Source: Pseudomonas paraglycinae
GTDB taxonomy: Bacteria > Pseudomonadota > Gammaproteobacteria > Pseudomonadales > Pseudomonadaceae
Direction of reading: 5' to 3'
Assembly (NCBI RefSeq): GCF_021601625.1
Contig: NZ_BQHR01000005.1
Span: 248,001 to 312,000 of the forward strand
DNA: 64,000 bases
Shown here: positions 28,601 through 38,547 of the stretch, one piece after another
How positions within the stretch are numbered: position 1 is the first letter of the stretch
Layout: each line of letters begins with the position of its first letter
Position numbers and translations under genes: made by a program
Notes under the pieces: model-generated
What the model saw: the letters and a program-made list of their open reading frames with translations, nothing else
Told to the model about the DNA's origin: nothing
Database searches by the model: none

Positions 28601-29977
28601 TTCGACGAACCATGGACAGCCGATGACGCACTGATCGAAGTGATCCGCGCGCGGCTCGGCGCATTCGGCCCGCTACCGCTGGCGGCGATTGCCGAGCCGC
28701 TGGCCCTGATGCCGGCCTCTGTCCATCAAGCCCTCGCTCATCTGGAGCGCGAAGGTTATGTACTGCGCGGCCAGTTCACGCCGGGATCGCCCGTTGAGGA
28801 ATGGTGCGAACGCCATCTGCTGGCGCGCATTCACCGCTACACGGTCAAGCGTCTGCGCCGGGAAATCGAGCCGGTGGCGTTGCAGGATTTCATGCGGTTT
28901 CTGTTCGACTGGCAGCACTTGTCTCCGTCTACCCGTGGTCAGGGCAACACCGTCTTGCCAGCGATTGTCGGTCAGTTCGAAGGCTACCCGGCTGCCGCTT
29001 CGGCGTGGGACAGCGACCTCCTTCCCGCGCGGCTCAAGGACTATTCACCGACCTGGCTGGACGATCTGTGTCGCAGCGGCAAGCTGGTATGGACGCGCCT
29101 AAGCGCCCGACAAAACATCAGCGGCACGGCGTTGCGCAGCACACCGATCGTGTTGCTGCCGCGCAGTCAGGTTGGCTTGTGGAGTGCACTGGCCGAACAG
29201 ACGCCAGTCAGCGAACTGTCGCCCAAAACCCGCAAGGTTTTCGACGCACTCAGCCAGCACGGCGCGCTGTTTTTCGATGAGCTGATTCATGAAGCGCACC
29301 TGCTGCGCACCGAGCTGGAAATCGCCTTGCAGGAACTGGTCGGCGCCGGCCTAGTGAATGCCGACAGCTTTGCCGGATTGCGGGCGCTGATCACCCCGGC
29401 GAGCAAGCGCCAGCAGCGCAGCAGTCGACGCGGGCGCGGGGCGTTTGTCGGTGGCATGGACGATGCCGGGCGCTGGGCGTTATTGCGTCGCGGGCCGGTT
29501 GTGGAAAACCGTCAAACAGCGTCGCCCGAAACCCTCGAACACATCGCCATTACCTTGTTGCGTCGCTATGGCGTGGTGTTCTGGCGCCTGTTGGAGCGCG
29601 AAGCCGATTGGCTGCCGAGCTGGCGCGAACTGCTGCGCACGTTCCATCGACTGGAAGCGCGGGGCGAGATTCGCGGCGGACGCTTTGTCAGCGGTCTGGC
29701 CGGCGAGCAGCTCGCCCTGCCCGAGGCGATTCCGCTGCTGCGCGAAGTCCGCCGTCGGCCTCATGACGGCAGCCTGATCGCGGTGTGCGGCGTCGATCCG
29801 CTGAACCTCGCCGGCACCTTGTTACCGGGGGCGAAGGTGCCGGCTCTGGCGAGCAATCGGCTGGTGTATCGCGACGGATTGCCGGTCGCTGCCGAGGTCG
29901 CGGGCAAGCAACAATTCTGGGTGGAACTGGACTCCGCCGCCATGAGTGAAATCCGCAACAAGCTGACCCGTCACTGA
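25682..29977 (+). CDS. lhr: Lhr-family ATP-dependent DNA helicase (large, with Lhr C-terminal domain)
   Basis: A 1431-aa superfamily 2 helicase. Walker A APTGSGKT is at residues 50-57, the DEIH box follows ([24 protein letters not shown]), and motif VI is [21 protein letters not shown]. The Lhr core covers about the first 850 residues. The long C-terminal region continues with winged-helix and AlkZ-like folds. Lhr unwinds DNA 3' to 5' and is linked to mitomycin C and oxidative-damage repair. ATG 25682 is chosen for family agreement; a longer in-frame start at 25646 has no clear ribosome site. Its 3' end overlaps the next convergent gene by 7 bp. Confidence 0.94.
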   Translation: MNLPLPKDAALAGFHPAVSAWFSSTFPTVTAAQARAWPLIRQRRSTLIAAPTGSGKTLTAFLAVLDELVHRGLETPDGLPDETLVVYVSPLKALSNDIRINLQNPLTGITDQLRQMDLPALEITTAVRTGDTPQKDRAAMRKSAPHILVTTPESLYVLLGSESGRKMLGTTRTVIVDEIHAIAAGKRGSHLALSLERLQALCPEPLTRIGLSATQKPIDAVARFLVGHDRPCEIIDIGHARPRDLGIEVPPVPLSAVMANDVWELVYDRLAALAREHRTTLIFVNTRRLAERLSRHLSERLGKHAVAAHHGSLAKEFRLDAEQRLKRGELQVLIATASLELGIDIGEVDLVCQIASPRSIAGFLQRVGRSGHQVGGTPKGRLFATTRDDLIECAALLDCVRRGELDTLHIPEAPLDVLAQQIIAEVSCQEWAEDDLLALFRRAEPYARLDEKHYQALLAMLAEGYNGRQGIRSAYLHRDAVSRTLRGRRGARLAAVTSGGTIPDNADYSVLLEPQGLNIGSVNEDFAVESIAGDVFQLGNASYRILRVETGKVRVEDAQGQPPTIPFWLGEAPGRSDELSAAVARLHAQLDQLLSASPGNLQPALDWLTDTLGLNLASAEQLVDYLARARLALGALPSRDTLLMERFFDESGGTQLIIHSPFGSRINRAWGLALRKRFCRTFNFELQAAASEDAIVLSLSTSHSFELDDVWRYLHSNSAEHILIQAVLDAPLFGVRWRWNAGVALALPRYTGGRKVAPQLQRMKSEDLIASVFPDQIACLENLAGEREIPEHPLVEQTLDDCLHEAMDCEGWLQLLRRMECGEVRLIARDLPAPSPLAAEILSARPYTFLDDAPLEERRTQAVLNRRWSDPQSTDDLGALDADAITAVREEAWPTPNSADEMHEALMSLACISGREVEANLHWRDWLNALAETGRACQLQIDPEHSLWLARERLTCLQALYPQAQSALPTLPGFDEPWTADDALIEVIRARLGAFGPLPLAAIAEPLALMPASVHQALAHLEREGYVLRGQFTPGSPVEEWCERHLLARIHRYTVKRLRREIEPVALQDFMRFLFDWQHLSPSTRGQGNTVLPAIVGQFEGYPAAASAWDSDLLPARLKDYSPTWLDDLCRSGKLVWTRLSARQNISGTALRSTPIVLLPRSQVGLWSALAEQTPVSELSPKTRKVFDALSQHGALFFDELIHEAHLLRTELEIALQELVGAGLVNADSFAGLRALITPASKRQQRSSRRGRGAFVGGMDDAGRWALLRRGPVVENRQTASPETLEHIAITLLRRYGVVFWRLLEREADWLPSWRELLRTFHRLEARGEIRGGRFVSGLAGEQLALPEAIPLLREVRRRPHDGSLIAVCGVDPLNLAGTLLPGAKVPALASNRLVYRDGLPVAAEVAGKQQFWVELDSAAMSEIRNKLTRH

Positions 29978-32076
29978 GTGCGCGCCTGCTCCGGCAACAC
30001 CACCGACGAATGCGCCGGCGCCACCTCTTCTTCCTGTCGCTTGGGCAGCAAAACCTGCTGTGGATAAGTCTGCGCGAAATGCACCCACGGGCTGTTATCC
30101 ACAAGCTTTTTCAGACGCTGGTTGAATGCGCGGCTCACCGCATATTGCCCGCCGGAAACCGTGCGAAATTGCGCGGTCAGCACCACGCCGTTCAGGTCCA
30201 TCTTGTCCACACCGAACACATCCAGCGGCCCTTGCAGGTTGTACTTGAGGAATGGATCTTCGCGGATCGAATCTCCCGCCTCGCGGATCAGCTCGATGGC
30301 CTTGTCGACATCGGTGTCGTAGGTGAACTGCACCGAGAAAAACGCGAACGCAAACTGCCGCGATTGATTGGTCACGGCCTTGATCTGACCGAACGGCACC
30401 GAGTGCACGAAGCCCTTGCCGTCACGCAGGCGCAGGGTGCGAATGGTCAGGCCCTCGACCGTGCCGGCATGCCCGGAATCGAGCACCACCCAGTCGCCGA
30501 TCGAGAGGGTGTCTTCGATGATGATGAACAGCCCGGTGATCACGTCCTGCACCAGTTGCTGCGAGCCGAAACCGATGGCCAGACCGACCACCCCGGCACC
30601 GGCCAGCAACGGCGCGACGTTGATCCCAAGATTGGCCATGGTGGTGATCGCGCAGATCACCACCAAGATGATTTTGATCGCGTTGCGCAGCAGCGGCAGG
30701 ATGGTTTTCACCCGGGTGCTGGGCTGGCGCGCCGAGCGTTTGCTGACCGGTGGTTTCAGTGCTTCCTGGATCGCCGTGTCGAGCACCACCCACAGCAGCC
30801 ACGTCACGAGGAAGATCAGGCCGATGCTGCTCAGGGCATTGCTGATCGCCCGACCGACCGTGCTGCTTTGCGCGAAGTCGAGCAGCGACACACCCCAGAT
30901 CCGCCCGAGGATATCGATGAACGCAATCGCAACGACGATCCGCAGCAAGGCGTGCAACAGGCTGAGGAAACGTTCCTTGTAGGCGCTGCTGCGCTGGATC
31001 GCCTCGGCCTTGCGCGACTTGAACAGGTGTTGCAGCACAGTGCTGAGAAACACCGTGCCGATCAGCAGCACCGTGGTGAGCAACGCGCAGCGCAGGGCTT
31101 TCTGGTTATCCTCGCCAATGCCGATCAGGTTGACCGCCGAGACCAGCACCATCAGCACGATCGGCCAGTACCAGAGCCCGGAAAAAATCCGCAGCGATTC
31201 CTGCATCGACGGTTGTTTCAGGCGCTGGGCCAGCGGGCGATTGCGGATCAGGTGCGCCACCGGCCGACGCAGGCGAATCACCAGCAGACCGAAGATGATC
31301 GACGCCAGCAGACCGGTGAACACCGCGATGCTGCTGGTGATGTTGCCGCCCAGTTGGCGGGCGATCTGCGGGCTGGTCAGGGCATCACTCAACGCGGCGA
31401 GAAAACCGATCAGGAACAGCGGTTTCGGGCAGTAGTCGCGAATGATCTGCACGGCGCGGCGCTTGTGGCCGGTGTTGAACATCACCACCACACACAACAG
31501 CATCGACGTGGAAAATATCCCGCTGCTGGTGGCGTAGGCAAAACACAGCGCCAGCGCGCGACCGACCGAGGCCGACAGAAAATGGCTGACGTACAGGGTC
31601 AGCGGCAGACAGATCAGTGCGGGCAGCGTGTAGGGCAACAGGTAACCGAGCAGGTCCTGACTGCGCTGGCGGGTGCGCAGCCAGCGCCCTTCCCGCAGGC
31701 GTTTGCCCAGCACGCTGCCGAGCACGGTCAACACGGCAAAGGTGCCCAGCCACACGCCGGAGAGCATCAGGAAATCCCCCGCCACGCTCCAGCCCGAGCG
31801 GTTCGAGGGTTGGTTGACCAGCCTGTCGACTTCATCCGCCGCCCGGTCGGCGCGCAGGCGCCAGGCGTCGACCAGATGCTCGTTGAGATCGAGTTTGTCC
31901 TGCACGTCGTCGATGCTGGAACTGATGGCGCCGAGCAGCCCGCCCTGCACGATCGGCTCCGGTTTGGCCGGCTCTTCACTGGCCGCCGGAACACCCGGCA
32001 GGCTGGCGGCTTGCACTGCATTGCCGTCGAACAACAGCAATGCCCCCAATAGAATCGCGATCCTGAACCTGGTCAA
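29971..32076 (-). CDS. Mechanosensitive channel of the MscS family (YbiO-like)
   Basis: A 701-aa membrane protein. A signal peptide (about 1-23, NAVQA-A) is followed by a periplasmic segment, then about ten membrane helices and a C-terminal MscS domain. The pore helix is IAPLLAGAGVVGLAIGFG, then QQLVQDVITGLFIIIEDTLSIGD, the MscS signature. The size and N-terminal extension suit E. coli YbiO, a moderate-conductance channel that relieves osmotic downshock. The start is TTG 32076 with GGGAG 9 nt upstream. It converges on lhr. Confidence 0.88.
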   Translation of the reverse strand: MTRFRIAILLGALLLFDGNAVQAASLPGVPAASEEPAKPEPIVQGGLLGAISSSIDDVQDKLDLNEHLVDAWRLRADRAADEVDRLVNQPSNRSGWSVAGDFLMLSGVWLGTFAVLTVLGSVLGKRLREGRWLRTRQRSQDLLGYLLPYTLPALICLPLTLYVSHFLSASVGRALALCFAYATSSGIFSTSMLLCVVVMFNTGHKRRAVQIIRDYCPKPLFLIGFLAALSDALTSPQIARQLGGNITSSIAVFTGLLASIIFGLLVIRLRRPVAHLIRNRPLAQRLKQPSMQESLRIFSGLWYWPIVLMVLVSAVNLIGIGEDNQKALRCALLTTVLLIGTVFLSTVLQHLFKSRKAEAIQRSSAYKERFLSLLHALLRIVVAIAFIDILGRIWGVSLLDFAQSSTVGRAISNALSSIGLIFLVTWLLWVVLDTAIQEALKPPVSKRSARQPSTRVKTILPLLRNAIKIILVVICAITTMANLGINVAPLLAGAGVVGLAIGFGSQQLVQDVITGLFIIIEDTLSIGDWVVLDSGHAGTVEGLTIRTLRLRDGKGFVHSVPFGQIKAVTNQSRQFAFAFFSVQFTYDTDVDKAIELIREAGDSIREDPFLKYNLQGPLDVFGVDKMDLNGVVLTAQFRTVSGGQYAVSRAFNQRLKKLVDNSPWVHFAQTYPQQVLLPKRQEEEVAPAHSSVVLPEQARTQ

Positions 32077-32157
32077 AACGCAGAGCTCCCTTGGTTGAAC
32101 CTGTAAGGAACTGATCGGTAAATTGCAGGCAAGTTCGGTTTTTGCGGCGAAATCAAG

Positions 32158-32379
32158 AGCCCCCTCACCCCAGCCCTCTCCCAGAGGGAGAGGGAGCCGA
32201 CTGAGTTGTTTTCAATAGTTACATCGACCTGAAAGGTTCGTTTTGATCTCAAGTCCGAGAGCCGGTCTGTGCTGTGTCGAAACCTGAGTACGGCTCGGTG
32301 TATCACGTCGGCGTAACTTAAAAGGGCACATCGATCAGTCCCCTCTCCCTCGGGGAGAGGGTTAGGGTGAGGGCGGGCT
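32158..32379. repeat. 222-bp inverted-repeat element with hairpin arms (REP/MITE-like)
   Basis: The only gene-free stretch over 300 bp (32077-32486) is mostly this element. The left arm (32158-32198) contains CCCTCACCCCAGCCCTCTCC and folds on itself. The right arm (32338-32379) is its inverted copy with a few changes, ending AGGGTTAGGGTGAGGGCGGG. About 140 bp of lower-GC DNA lies between. No ORF or transposase is inside. The same arm sequence is common between genes in fluorescens-group genomes, as I recall. The remaining 32380-32486 probably holds the promoter of the MFS gene. Confidence 0.75.
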
Positions 32380-32486
32380 TTTGATCTTTGCTCTCAGGTC
32401 AAATATCAAATGCCCATCCCCGTATTTTTCCACACCCACCAAACCCCGACACTGCGCTCCATTCAATCCCCCACCGGAGTGCCGTC

Positions 32487-33698
32487 ATGCCCATTGCCCT
32501 GCTCGCGCTGACCCTCAGCGCTTTCGCCATCGGGACGACCGAGTTCGTCATCGTTGGCCTGCTTCCCACCATCGGCGCCGATCTCGGCGTCAGCCTGCCG
32601 TCCGCCGGTCTGCTGGTCAGTCTCTATGCCCTCGGCGTAGCCATCGGTGCGCCGGTGCTGACCGCCCTCACCGGCAAAGTCCCGCGCAAACTGTTGCTGC
32701 TGTCGCTGATGGTGCTGTTCACCCTCGGCAACCTGCTGGCCTGGCTGGCGCCGAGTTATGAATCGCTGGTAGTGGCGCGGATCGTCACGGGTCTGGCCCA
32801 TGGCGTGTTCTTCTCCATCGGCTCGACCATCGCCACCAGCCTGGTGCCCAAGGAAAAAGCCGCCAGTGCGATTGCGATCATGTTCACCGGCCTGACCGTG
32901 GCACTGGTCACCGGCGTGCCGCTGGGCACGTTCATCGGTCAGCATTTCGGCTGGCGTGAAACCTTCCTCGCCGTGTCGGCACTCGGCGTGATCGCGTTCA
33001 TCGGCAGCTTGCTGTACGTGCCGAAAAACATCGCCCACAGCAAACCAGCCTCGCTGTTGCAGCAATTGCAGGTGCTCAAGCAACCGCGCCTGTTGCTGGT
33101 GTACGCCATGACGGCCATCGGTTACGGCGGTTCGTTCATCGCCTTCACATTCCTGGCGCCGATCCTTCAAGACATCTCCGGCTTCAGCGCCGGCACCGTC
33201 AGCCTGGTGTTGCTGGTGTACGGCGTGTCGGTGGCGGTCGGCAACATCTGGGGCGGCAAACTGGCGGACAAACGCGGGCCGATCAGCGCGCTGAAAATCA
33301 TCTTCGCCCTGCTCGCCGCCGTGCTGTTCGTGCTTACTTTCACCGCAGGAAATCCATGGCTGGCGCTGGCCACCGTGCTGGTCTGGGGTGCGGTCGCCTT
33401 CGGCAACGTGCCGGGCTTACAGGTGTATGTGGTGCGTCAGGCTGAACATCACACACCGCACGCCGTGGACGTGGCCTCGGGGCTGAACATTGCCGCGTTC
33501 AACCTCGGTATTGCCGGTGGCGCGTGGGGTGGTGGTTTGATCGTCGAGCACGTCGGCCTGATTCACACTGCATGGATCGGCGGGCTGGTAGTACTGGTGG
33601 CGCTGACCCTGACCGCCTGGAGCGGTCGCCTCGATCGCCTGGGCCCGGTGTACGCCGAACCCGCCGAAGGCTCGGCCCGGATTGTCACCGGGCACTGA
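32487..33698 (+). CDS. MFS exporter, AraJ/DHA1 type
   Basis: A 403-aa, 12-helix major facilitator. The N-terminus ALLALTLSAFAIGTTEFVIV and LPSAGLLVSLYALGVAIGAPV is typical of the AraJ/YdhP-type drug or sugar efflux group. The loop 2-3 motif is less strict (GKVPRKLLLL). The substrate is unknown. ATG 32487 has CGGAG just upstream, and starts further upstream lie outside the helical region. It is followed by a 101-bp gap and then the DUF72 operon. Confidence 0.88.
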   Translation: MPIALLALTLSAFAIGTTEFVIVGLLPTIGADLGVSLPSAGLLVSLYALGVAIGAPVLTALTGKVPRKLLLLSLMVLFTLGNLLAWLAPSYESLVVARIVTGLAHGVFFSIGSTIATSLVPKEKAASAIAIMFTGLTVALVTGVPLGTFIGQHFGWRETFLAVSALGVIAFIGSLLYVPKNIAHSKPASLLQQLQVLKQPRLLLVYAMTAIGYGGSFIAFTFLAPILQDISGFSAGTVSLVLLVYGVSVAVGNIWGGKLADKRGPISALKIIFALLAAVLFVLTFTAGNPWLALATVLVWGAVAFGNVPGLQVYVVRQAEHHTPHAVDVASGLNIAAFNLGIAGGAWGGGLIVEHVGLIHTAWIGGLVVLVALTLTAWSGRLDRLGPVYAEPAEGSARIVTGH

Positions 33699-33721
33699 TC
33701 CGGCAGCCCGACCGTCCGTAA

Positions 33722-33792
33722 TCCCGTCGAAACTTTCCCGGACCGCCCGCAGTCATCCACAGACAGAGGCCGTACGGGGACTTTCGACGGGA
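33722..33792. promoter_or_regulatory. Spaced 11-bp inverted repeat before the DUF72 operon
   Basis: TCCCGTCGAAA at 33722-33732 is repeated exactly in inverse as TTTCGACGGGA at 33782-33792, with 49 bp between. The second arm runs into the ribosome site of the DUF72 gene, so pairing of the arms would sequester it. It could also be a protein binding site. Confidence 0.5.
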
Positions 33793-33799
33793 GGGCGGC

Positions 33800-34726
33800 A
33801 TGGCAACGATTCATATCGGTATTTCAGGCTGGCGTTACGCCCCGTGGCGCGGGGACTTTTACCCGAAGGGGCTGGCGCAGAAACGCGAATTGCAGTTCGC
33901 CTCACGGGCGGTCAACAGCATCGAAATCAACGGATCGTTCTACGCCCTGCAACGGCCGGAACGCTACGCCCAGTGGTACGCCGAGACGCCGGATGACTTC
34001 GTGTTCAGCATCAAGGCGCCCCGCTTCATCACCCACATCCGCCGCCTGCGCGATATCGAAAAACCCCTGGCCAATTTCTTCGCCTCCGGAGTGCTGGAGC
34101 TGAAGGAAAAACTCGGTCCGGTCCTCTGGCAGTTCCCGCCCAACTTCACGTTCGACCCCGAACGCTTCGAAGCCTTTCTCGATCAGTTGCCCCACGACAC
34201 CCAGGCTGCCGCCGAGCTCGCCCGTCAGCACGACTCACACCTGCACGGCCACGCGAGCTTGAAGGCCTACGGCAAAAAACCACTGCGCCATGCCGTGGAA
34301 ATCCGCAACGACAGTTTCATCGACCCCGACTTCGTGCGCCTGCTCAAACGCTACAACACCGCGCTGGTGATTGCCGACACCGCCGGGAAATGGCCGTACC
34401 GCGAAGACCTCACCAGCGATTTCGTCTACCTGCGCCTGCACGGTGCCGAAGAACTTTACGCCAGCGGTTACACCCGTGCCGCCCTGCAACGCTGGGCCGA
34501 GCGGATCGACGCCTGGCACCACGGCCGGCAACCGGGCGACGCCCATTTGATCGCGCCACGCCTGAAGCCTCGGACCCGTAAATCCCGCGAGGTGTTCTGC
34601 TACTTCGACAACGACATCAAGGTCCGCGCGCCTTTCGATGCCCGCAGTCTCCTGCAGCGTTTCGATCTGGATAAAAACCTCGAAACCGAGCCCGGTGAAC
34701 CGGCCGCCGAAGGAGTACTCGCATGA
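33800..34726 (+). CDS. DUF72 (YecE-like) protein
   Basis: A 308-aa TIM-barrel-like protein of the DUF72 family: the N-terminus [21 protein letters not shown], then [16 protein letters not shown] and [17 protein letters not shown] are characteristic. Family biochemistry is unknown; a nuclease or phosphate-binding role has been suggested from structure. It heads an operon with ybhP, clsB and ybhN homologues, each coupled by a 4-nt overlap, which ties it to membrane-lipid synthesis or stress in this genome. ATG 33800 follows GGGAGGG. Confidence 0.88.
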   Translation: MATIHIGISGWRYAPWRGDFYPKGLAQKRELQFASRAVNSIEINGSFYALQRPERYAQWYAETPDDFVFSIKAPRFITHIRRLRDIEKPLANFFASGVLELKEKLGPVLWQFPPNFTFDPERFEAFLDQLPHDTQAAAELARQHDSHLHGHASLKAYGKKPLRHAVEIRNDSFIDPDFVRLLKRYNTALVIADTAGKWPYREDLTSDFVYLRLHGAEELYASGYTRAALQRWAERIDAWHHGRQPGDAHLIAPRLKPRTRKSREVFCYFDNDIKVRAPFDARSLLQRFDLDKNLETEPGEPAAEGVLA

Positions 34727-35520
34727 GCATTCCCGAGCCGCTTGGCTTCACCGACGAGCAGTCCACGCTCATCACCACGGTGCGCCGTTTCACCGTGCTG
34801 ACGGTCAACACCCACAAGGGTTTCACCGCGCTGAACCGGCGCTTCATCCTGCCGGAATTGCGCGAAGCGGTGCGCAGCGTGTCCGCCGATGTGGTGTTTC
34901 TTCAGGAAGTCCACGGCACCCACGAGCACCATCCCAAACGTTACGAAAACTGGCCGACGATGCCGCAGTACGAGTTTCTCGCCGACAGCCTCTGGCCGCA
35001 GTTCGCCTACGGGCGCAACGCCGTGTATCCGGAGGGCGATCATGGCAATGCAGTGCTGTCGAAATTCCAGATCGTGCGCCATGACAACCTCGACGTTTCG
35101 ATCAGCGGCCACGAAAACCGTGGCCTGTTGCACTGCGTGCTGCGCCTGCCGGGAGATGACCGTGAAGTGCATGCGATCTGCGTCCATCTGGGCCTGCGCG
35201 AAAGTCATCGCAACGATCAACTGCGCCTGCTGCGAGAACGTCTGGCCGAACTGCCTGATGACGCGCCGGTGATCGTCGCCGGTGATTTCAACGACTGGCG
35301 CCAGCGCGCCGATGCCTTGCTTGAACCCTGTGGCCTGCGTGAAGTATTTGCGGCGCATCACGGCCGGTCGGCGCGCAGCTTTCCCGCACGTCTGCCATTG
35401 CTGCGCCTGGACCGGATCTACGTACGCAACCTCAAGGCCAGTCAGCCAAAAGTGCTGGCGAACCGTCCCTGGTCACACCTTTCCGACCACGCACCGCTAT
35501 CGGTGGAGATTGAACTATGA
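34723..35520 (+). CDS. ybhP: Endonuclease/exonuclease/phosphatase family protein (YbhP-like)
   Basis: A 265-aa protein of the exonuclease III/inositol-phosphatase fold. Visible motifs are [24 protein letters not shown] (metal-binding Glu), the NAVLSKFQI segment, [15 protein letters not shown] (catalytic Asp/Asn) and [12 protein letters not shown] (terminal His). It has no signal peptide. In E. coli ybhP-ybhO-ybhN form one operon, and the same three follow here. The substrate is unknown; a lipid phosphate is a plausible guess from context. Confidence 0.87.
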   Translation: MSIPEPLGFTDEQSTLITTVRRFTVLTVNTHKGFTALNRRFILPELREAVRSVSADVVFLQEVHGTHEHHPKRYENWPTMPQYEFLADSLWPQFAYGRNAVYPEGDHGNAVLSKFQIVRHDNLDVSISGHENRGLLHCVLRLPGDDREVHAICVHLGLRESHRNDQLRLLRERLAELPDDAPVIVAGDFNDWRQRADALLEPCGLREVFAAHHGRSARSFPARLPLLRLDRIYVRNLKASQPKVLANRPWSHLSDHAPLSVEIEL

Positions 35521-36803
35521 GCAGTGCACCGTTGGAGAAATCCGCTGTGGAGCCCGTCAGCATCACCCCGCCCGTGCGCGAGCCGGGCACCGTCGATGTC
35601 GAGTATCGCTGGCAGGGCAACAACCGGATCGAGCTGCTGGAAAACGGCGAGGAATATTTCCCCCGGGTGTTCGAAGCGATGCGCGCGGCGAAAAGCGAAA
35701 TCCTGCTGGAGACCTTCATCGTCTTCGAAGACAAGGTCGGCAAGGAATTGCAGGAGATCCTGATCGATGCCGCCCGGCGTGGCGTGCGCACCACCGTCAG
35801 CCTCGACGGTTTCGGTTGTGGCGAACTGAGCACCGGCTATCTCGCCGCGCTGAGTGAAGCCGGCGTGCATCTGCAAATCTTCGATCCGGCCCCCAAGCAT
35901 CTGGGGATTCGCACCAACTGGTTCCGGCGGTTGCATCGCAAGATTGTGGTGGTCGACGGGTTGGTCGCATTCATTGGCGGGATCAATTTTTCCGGTGATC
36001 ACCTGGCCGATTTCGGTCCCGAAGCGAAGCAGGATTACTCGGTGGAAATTCAGGGCCCGGCAGTGGCCGACATCCATCATTTCGCTTTGCTGCAAAGCGG
36101 CCGACCGGGACGGGCGAGATTCTGGTGGCAGCGTCGCCGGCAACGGCGTGCCGAGATGGCGTTCGACGATCACGACGGTCAGGTGCGTCTGGTGTTCCGC
36201 GACAACGACCGGCACCACACGGATATCGAAGACGTTTATTTGCAGGTATTGCGCCGCGCCCAACGGCGGGTGGTGATCGCCAACGCCTACTTCTTTCCCG
36301 GCTATCGCCTGCTGCGCGAGATTCGCAACGCAGCCCGGCGCGGGGTTGAGGTGCGGCTGATTCTGCAGGGGCAGCCGGACATGCTAGTGGCCAAACTCGC
36401 CGCGCGCATGACCTACGACTACCTGCTCAAGGCCGGGGTGCAGATTCACGAATATTGCGAGCGGCCGCTGCACGGCAAGGTGGCGCTGGTGGACGAGGAA
36501 TGGAGCACCGTCGGCTCGAGCAATCTCGACCCGCTGAGCCTGTCGCTGAACCTGGAAGCCAACGTGCTGATCCGAGACCGCGCCTTCAATCGCCACTTGT
36601 TCGAACGCCTCGAAGACCTCAGCCACAACCACTGCAAGGCGATGGACGCCGCGAAGTCGCCGCGCGGGCGGATCTGGCACATGACCGTGGGCTTTCTCGT
36701 GTTTCACTTCCTGCGGCATTTCCCGGCGATGGCCGGCTGGCTGCCGGCGCACAAGCCACGGCTCAAACCCTTCACCCACGCCGCCGGGAGCGATCCGTCA
36801 TGA
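35517..36803 (+). CDS. clsB: Cardiolipin synthase B
   Basis: A 428-aa phospholipase D-superfamily enzyme. The two HKD motifs are [19 protein letters not shown] and [21 protein letters not shown]. ClsB (YbhO) makes cardiolipin from phosphatidylglycerol and can also use phosphatidylethanolamine with glycerol. A C-terminal amphipathic/hydrophobic stretch ([19 protein letters not shown]) may seat it on the inner membrane. It overlaps ybhP and ybhN by 4 nt on either side. Confidence 0.93.
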   Translation: MSSAPLEKSAVEPVSITPPVREPGTVDVEYRWQGNNRIELLENGEEYFPRVFEAMRAAKSEILLETFIVFEDKVGKELQEILIDAARRGVRTTVSLDGFGCGELSTGYLAALSEAGVHLQIFDPAPKHLGIRTNWFRRLHRKIVVVDGLVAFIGGINFSGDHLADFGPEAKQDYSVEIQGPAVADIHHFALLQSGRPGRARFWWQRRRQRRAEMAFDDHDGQVRLVFRDNDRHHTDIEDVYLQVLRRAQRRVVIANAYFFPGYRLLREIRNAARRGVEVRLILQGQPDMLVAKLAARMTYDYLLKAGVQIHEYCERPLHGKVALVDEEWSTVGSSNLDPLSLSLNLEANVLIRDRAFNRHLFERLEDLSHNHCKAMDAAKSPRGRIWHMTVGFLVFHFLRHFPAMAGWLPAHKPRLKPFTHAAGSDPS

Positions 36804-37801
36804 GCCATTCCGAAGCCCACGCGGCGGTGCATCCGGCACCGGCGGGCAAGTCCCGCTGGAGCCGCTGGAAACGTCCGCTGACCCTGCTGTTTTTCCTTGC
36901 GCTGATCGTTTTGCTGACGATGTTCGCCAGCCGTATCGAATGGGCCGAGGTGCTGCAAACCCTCGCCGACTTCAAGGTGCGCACGCTGATCATCGCCTCC
37001 AGCCTGACCCTGCTGAGCTTTCTGGTGTACGCCAGTTTCGACCTGATCGGTCGCACTTACATCCGCCAGGATCTGACCTGGAAACAGATCCTGCCGGTGG
37101 GCGTCATCAGTTACGCCTTCAATCTCAACTTGAGCGCATGGGTCGGCGGAATCGCCATGCGCTATCGCCTGTATTCGCGGCTCGGGGTGAGCAAAAGCAA
37201 CATCGCCAAGATCCTCGGCCTGAGCCTGGCGACCAACTGGTTCGGCTACATGACCATCGCCGGCGTGGTGTTCAGCAGCGGACTGGTGCGCATGCCACCG
37301 GGCTGGAAAGTCAGCAGCGATGCGTTGCAGGGCATTGGTGTGTTGCTGCTGTTGGTGAGCGCCGGTTATCTGGTCGCCTGCCAGTTTTCCCGACGGCGCG
37401 AGTGGTCGATTCGCGGGGTGGAGATCAACCTGCCGTCGCTGCGCATGGCGGTCCTGCAATTGCTGCTCGGGGCGCTGAACTGGTCGCTGATGGCGGCGGT
37501 GATTTTCACCTTGCTACCGAGCAAACTCGACTATCCGCTGGTGCTCGGGGTGCTGTTGATCAGCGCGATTGCCGGGGTCATCACCCACATTCCCGCTGGG
37601 CTCGGCGTGCTGGAAGCGGTGTTCGTGGCGCTGCTGCAACACGAGGCTTCGCGCGGCAGTCTGGTGGCAGGATTGCTGGCTTATCGGGCAATCTATTTCC
37701 TGCTGCCGCTGCTGATCACCGTGCTGATGTACCTGGTGGTGGAAGCCAAGGCCAAGGCATTGCGGATCGAGAAGAAACCCAAATCTGATCAGCGGGACTG
37801 A
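36800..37801 (+). CDS. ybhN: YbhN-like integral membrane protein (LPG-synthase TM family)
   Basis: A 333-aa membrane protein with about eight helices (first near 27-46: LTLLFFLALIVLLTMFAS). NLNLSAWVGGIAMRYRLYSRLGVS and HIPAGLGVLEAVF are typical of the UPF0104 / lysylphosphatidylglycerol synthase membrane domain, without the soluble aminoacyl-transfer domain. Proteins of this type are proposed lipid flippases. ATG 36800 overlaps the clsB stop. The 3' end overlaps the convergent hydrolase gene by 13 bp. Confidence 0.87.
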   Translation: MSHSEAHAAVHPAPAGKSRWSRWKRPLTLLFFLALIVLLTMFASRIEWAEVLQTLADFKVRTLIIASSLTLLSFLVYASFDLIGRTYIRQDLTWKQILPVGVISYAFNLNLSAWVGGIAMRYRLYSRLGVSKSNIAKILGLSLATNWFGYMTIAGVVFSSGLVRMPPGWKVSSDALQGIGVLLLLVSAGYLVACQFSRRREWSIRGVEINLPSLRMAVLQLLLGALNWSLMAAVIFTLLPSKLDYPLVLGVLLISAIAGVITHIPAGLGVLEAVFVALLQHEASRGSLVAGLLAYRAIYFLLPLLITVLMYLVVEAKAKALRIEKKPKSDQRD

Positions 37802-38547
37802 ATGATGCTCAACCGCTCGCCCACCACCATTTCGGTGATCCAGTCGACCAGGATCGAGGTGTAGGCCTGCTGCGAGGTCGGGTCGCTCAGGGCATGGTCG
37901 GCGCCGTCGATGATGCGGTGGGTCAGCGAGTGGGTCTGCTGGCACGCGGCGCGGTAACTCATGATCGTCGCGTGGGGCACGTAGTCATCGGTTTCCGACT
38001 GCACCAGCAGCACGTCCCCGGTGAATTGCGAGCAGGCGTGCAAGGCGCGGTTGCTGTCGGCGCGCACCAGGGTGCCGCGATAATCGCGCAGGTCGGCCTT
38101 GTCCAGATCGCGTTTTGGCGTATGCCATTGCTCGTCGCGGTACAGCGCCGGCACCCGCAGCGCAAGCCAGCGCACCGGGCGCAGCGAGGTCAGGATCGAG
38201 GCGAGATAACCGCCGTAGCTGGTGCCCACCACCGCGATGGCCGAGGTGTCCAGCGCCGGATGGGCGAGCAGCCGGTCGTAGGCCGCCAGCAAGTCACGCA
38301 GATTGTCTTCGCGGGTGACCCGGCTCAGCGGAATGCCGGTGCCGCCGGTGTGCCCGCGCAGGTCGAACGTCAGGCACACACAACCCAGGCCGGCGATGCC
38401 TTTGGCCCGTTCCAGATCCCGCTCCTGACTGCCGCCCCAGCCGTGCACGAACAACACGCCGGGGACTTTCGATTTGGGACTGAGGAACGTCCCGCTCATC
38501 TGTTCATCATCAATGTCGATTTGAATGCTTTCGCTTCTAGCCGTCAT
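37789..38547 (-). CDS. Alpha/beta hydrolase, dienelactone-hydrolase-like
   Basis: A 252-aa cytosolic hydrolase. The nucleophile elbow is GTSYGG (S110), the oxyanion segment is LFVHGWGGS, and the acid and base of the triad are probably D187/D188 (SETDDYVP) and H218 (GADHAL). The substrate is unknown. Its ATG lies within the 3' end of the DUF3182 gene (11-nt overlap), so the two are cotranscribed. There is no signal peptide. Confidence 0.85.
   Translation of the reverse strand: MTARSESIQIDIDDEQMSGTFLSPKSKVPGVLFVHGWGGSQERDLERAKGIAGLGCVCLTFDLRGHTGGTGIPLSRVTREDNLRDLLAAYDRLLAHPALDTSAIAVVGTSYGGYLASILTSLRPVRWLALRVPALYRDEQWHTPKRDLDKADLRDYRGTLVRADSNRALHACSQFTGDVLLVQSETDDYVPHATIMSYRAACQQTHSLTHRIIDGADHALSDPTSQQAYTSILVDWITEMVVGERLSIIQSR

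Noticed and set aside
30010-32052. Long open frame antisense to the mechanosensitive channel gene (680 codons)
   Set aside because: Gln/Arg/His-rich shadow composition; the channel on the other strand has clear membrane helices and the MscS motif.
33729-33758. AlgU-type promoter before the DUF72 operon
   Set aside because: AAACTT matches five of six at the -35, but the -10 (TCATC) is poor.
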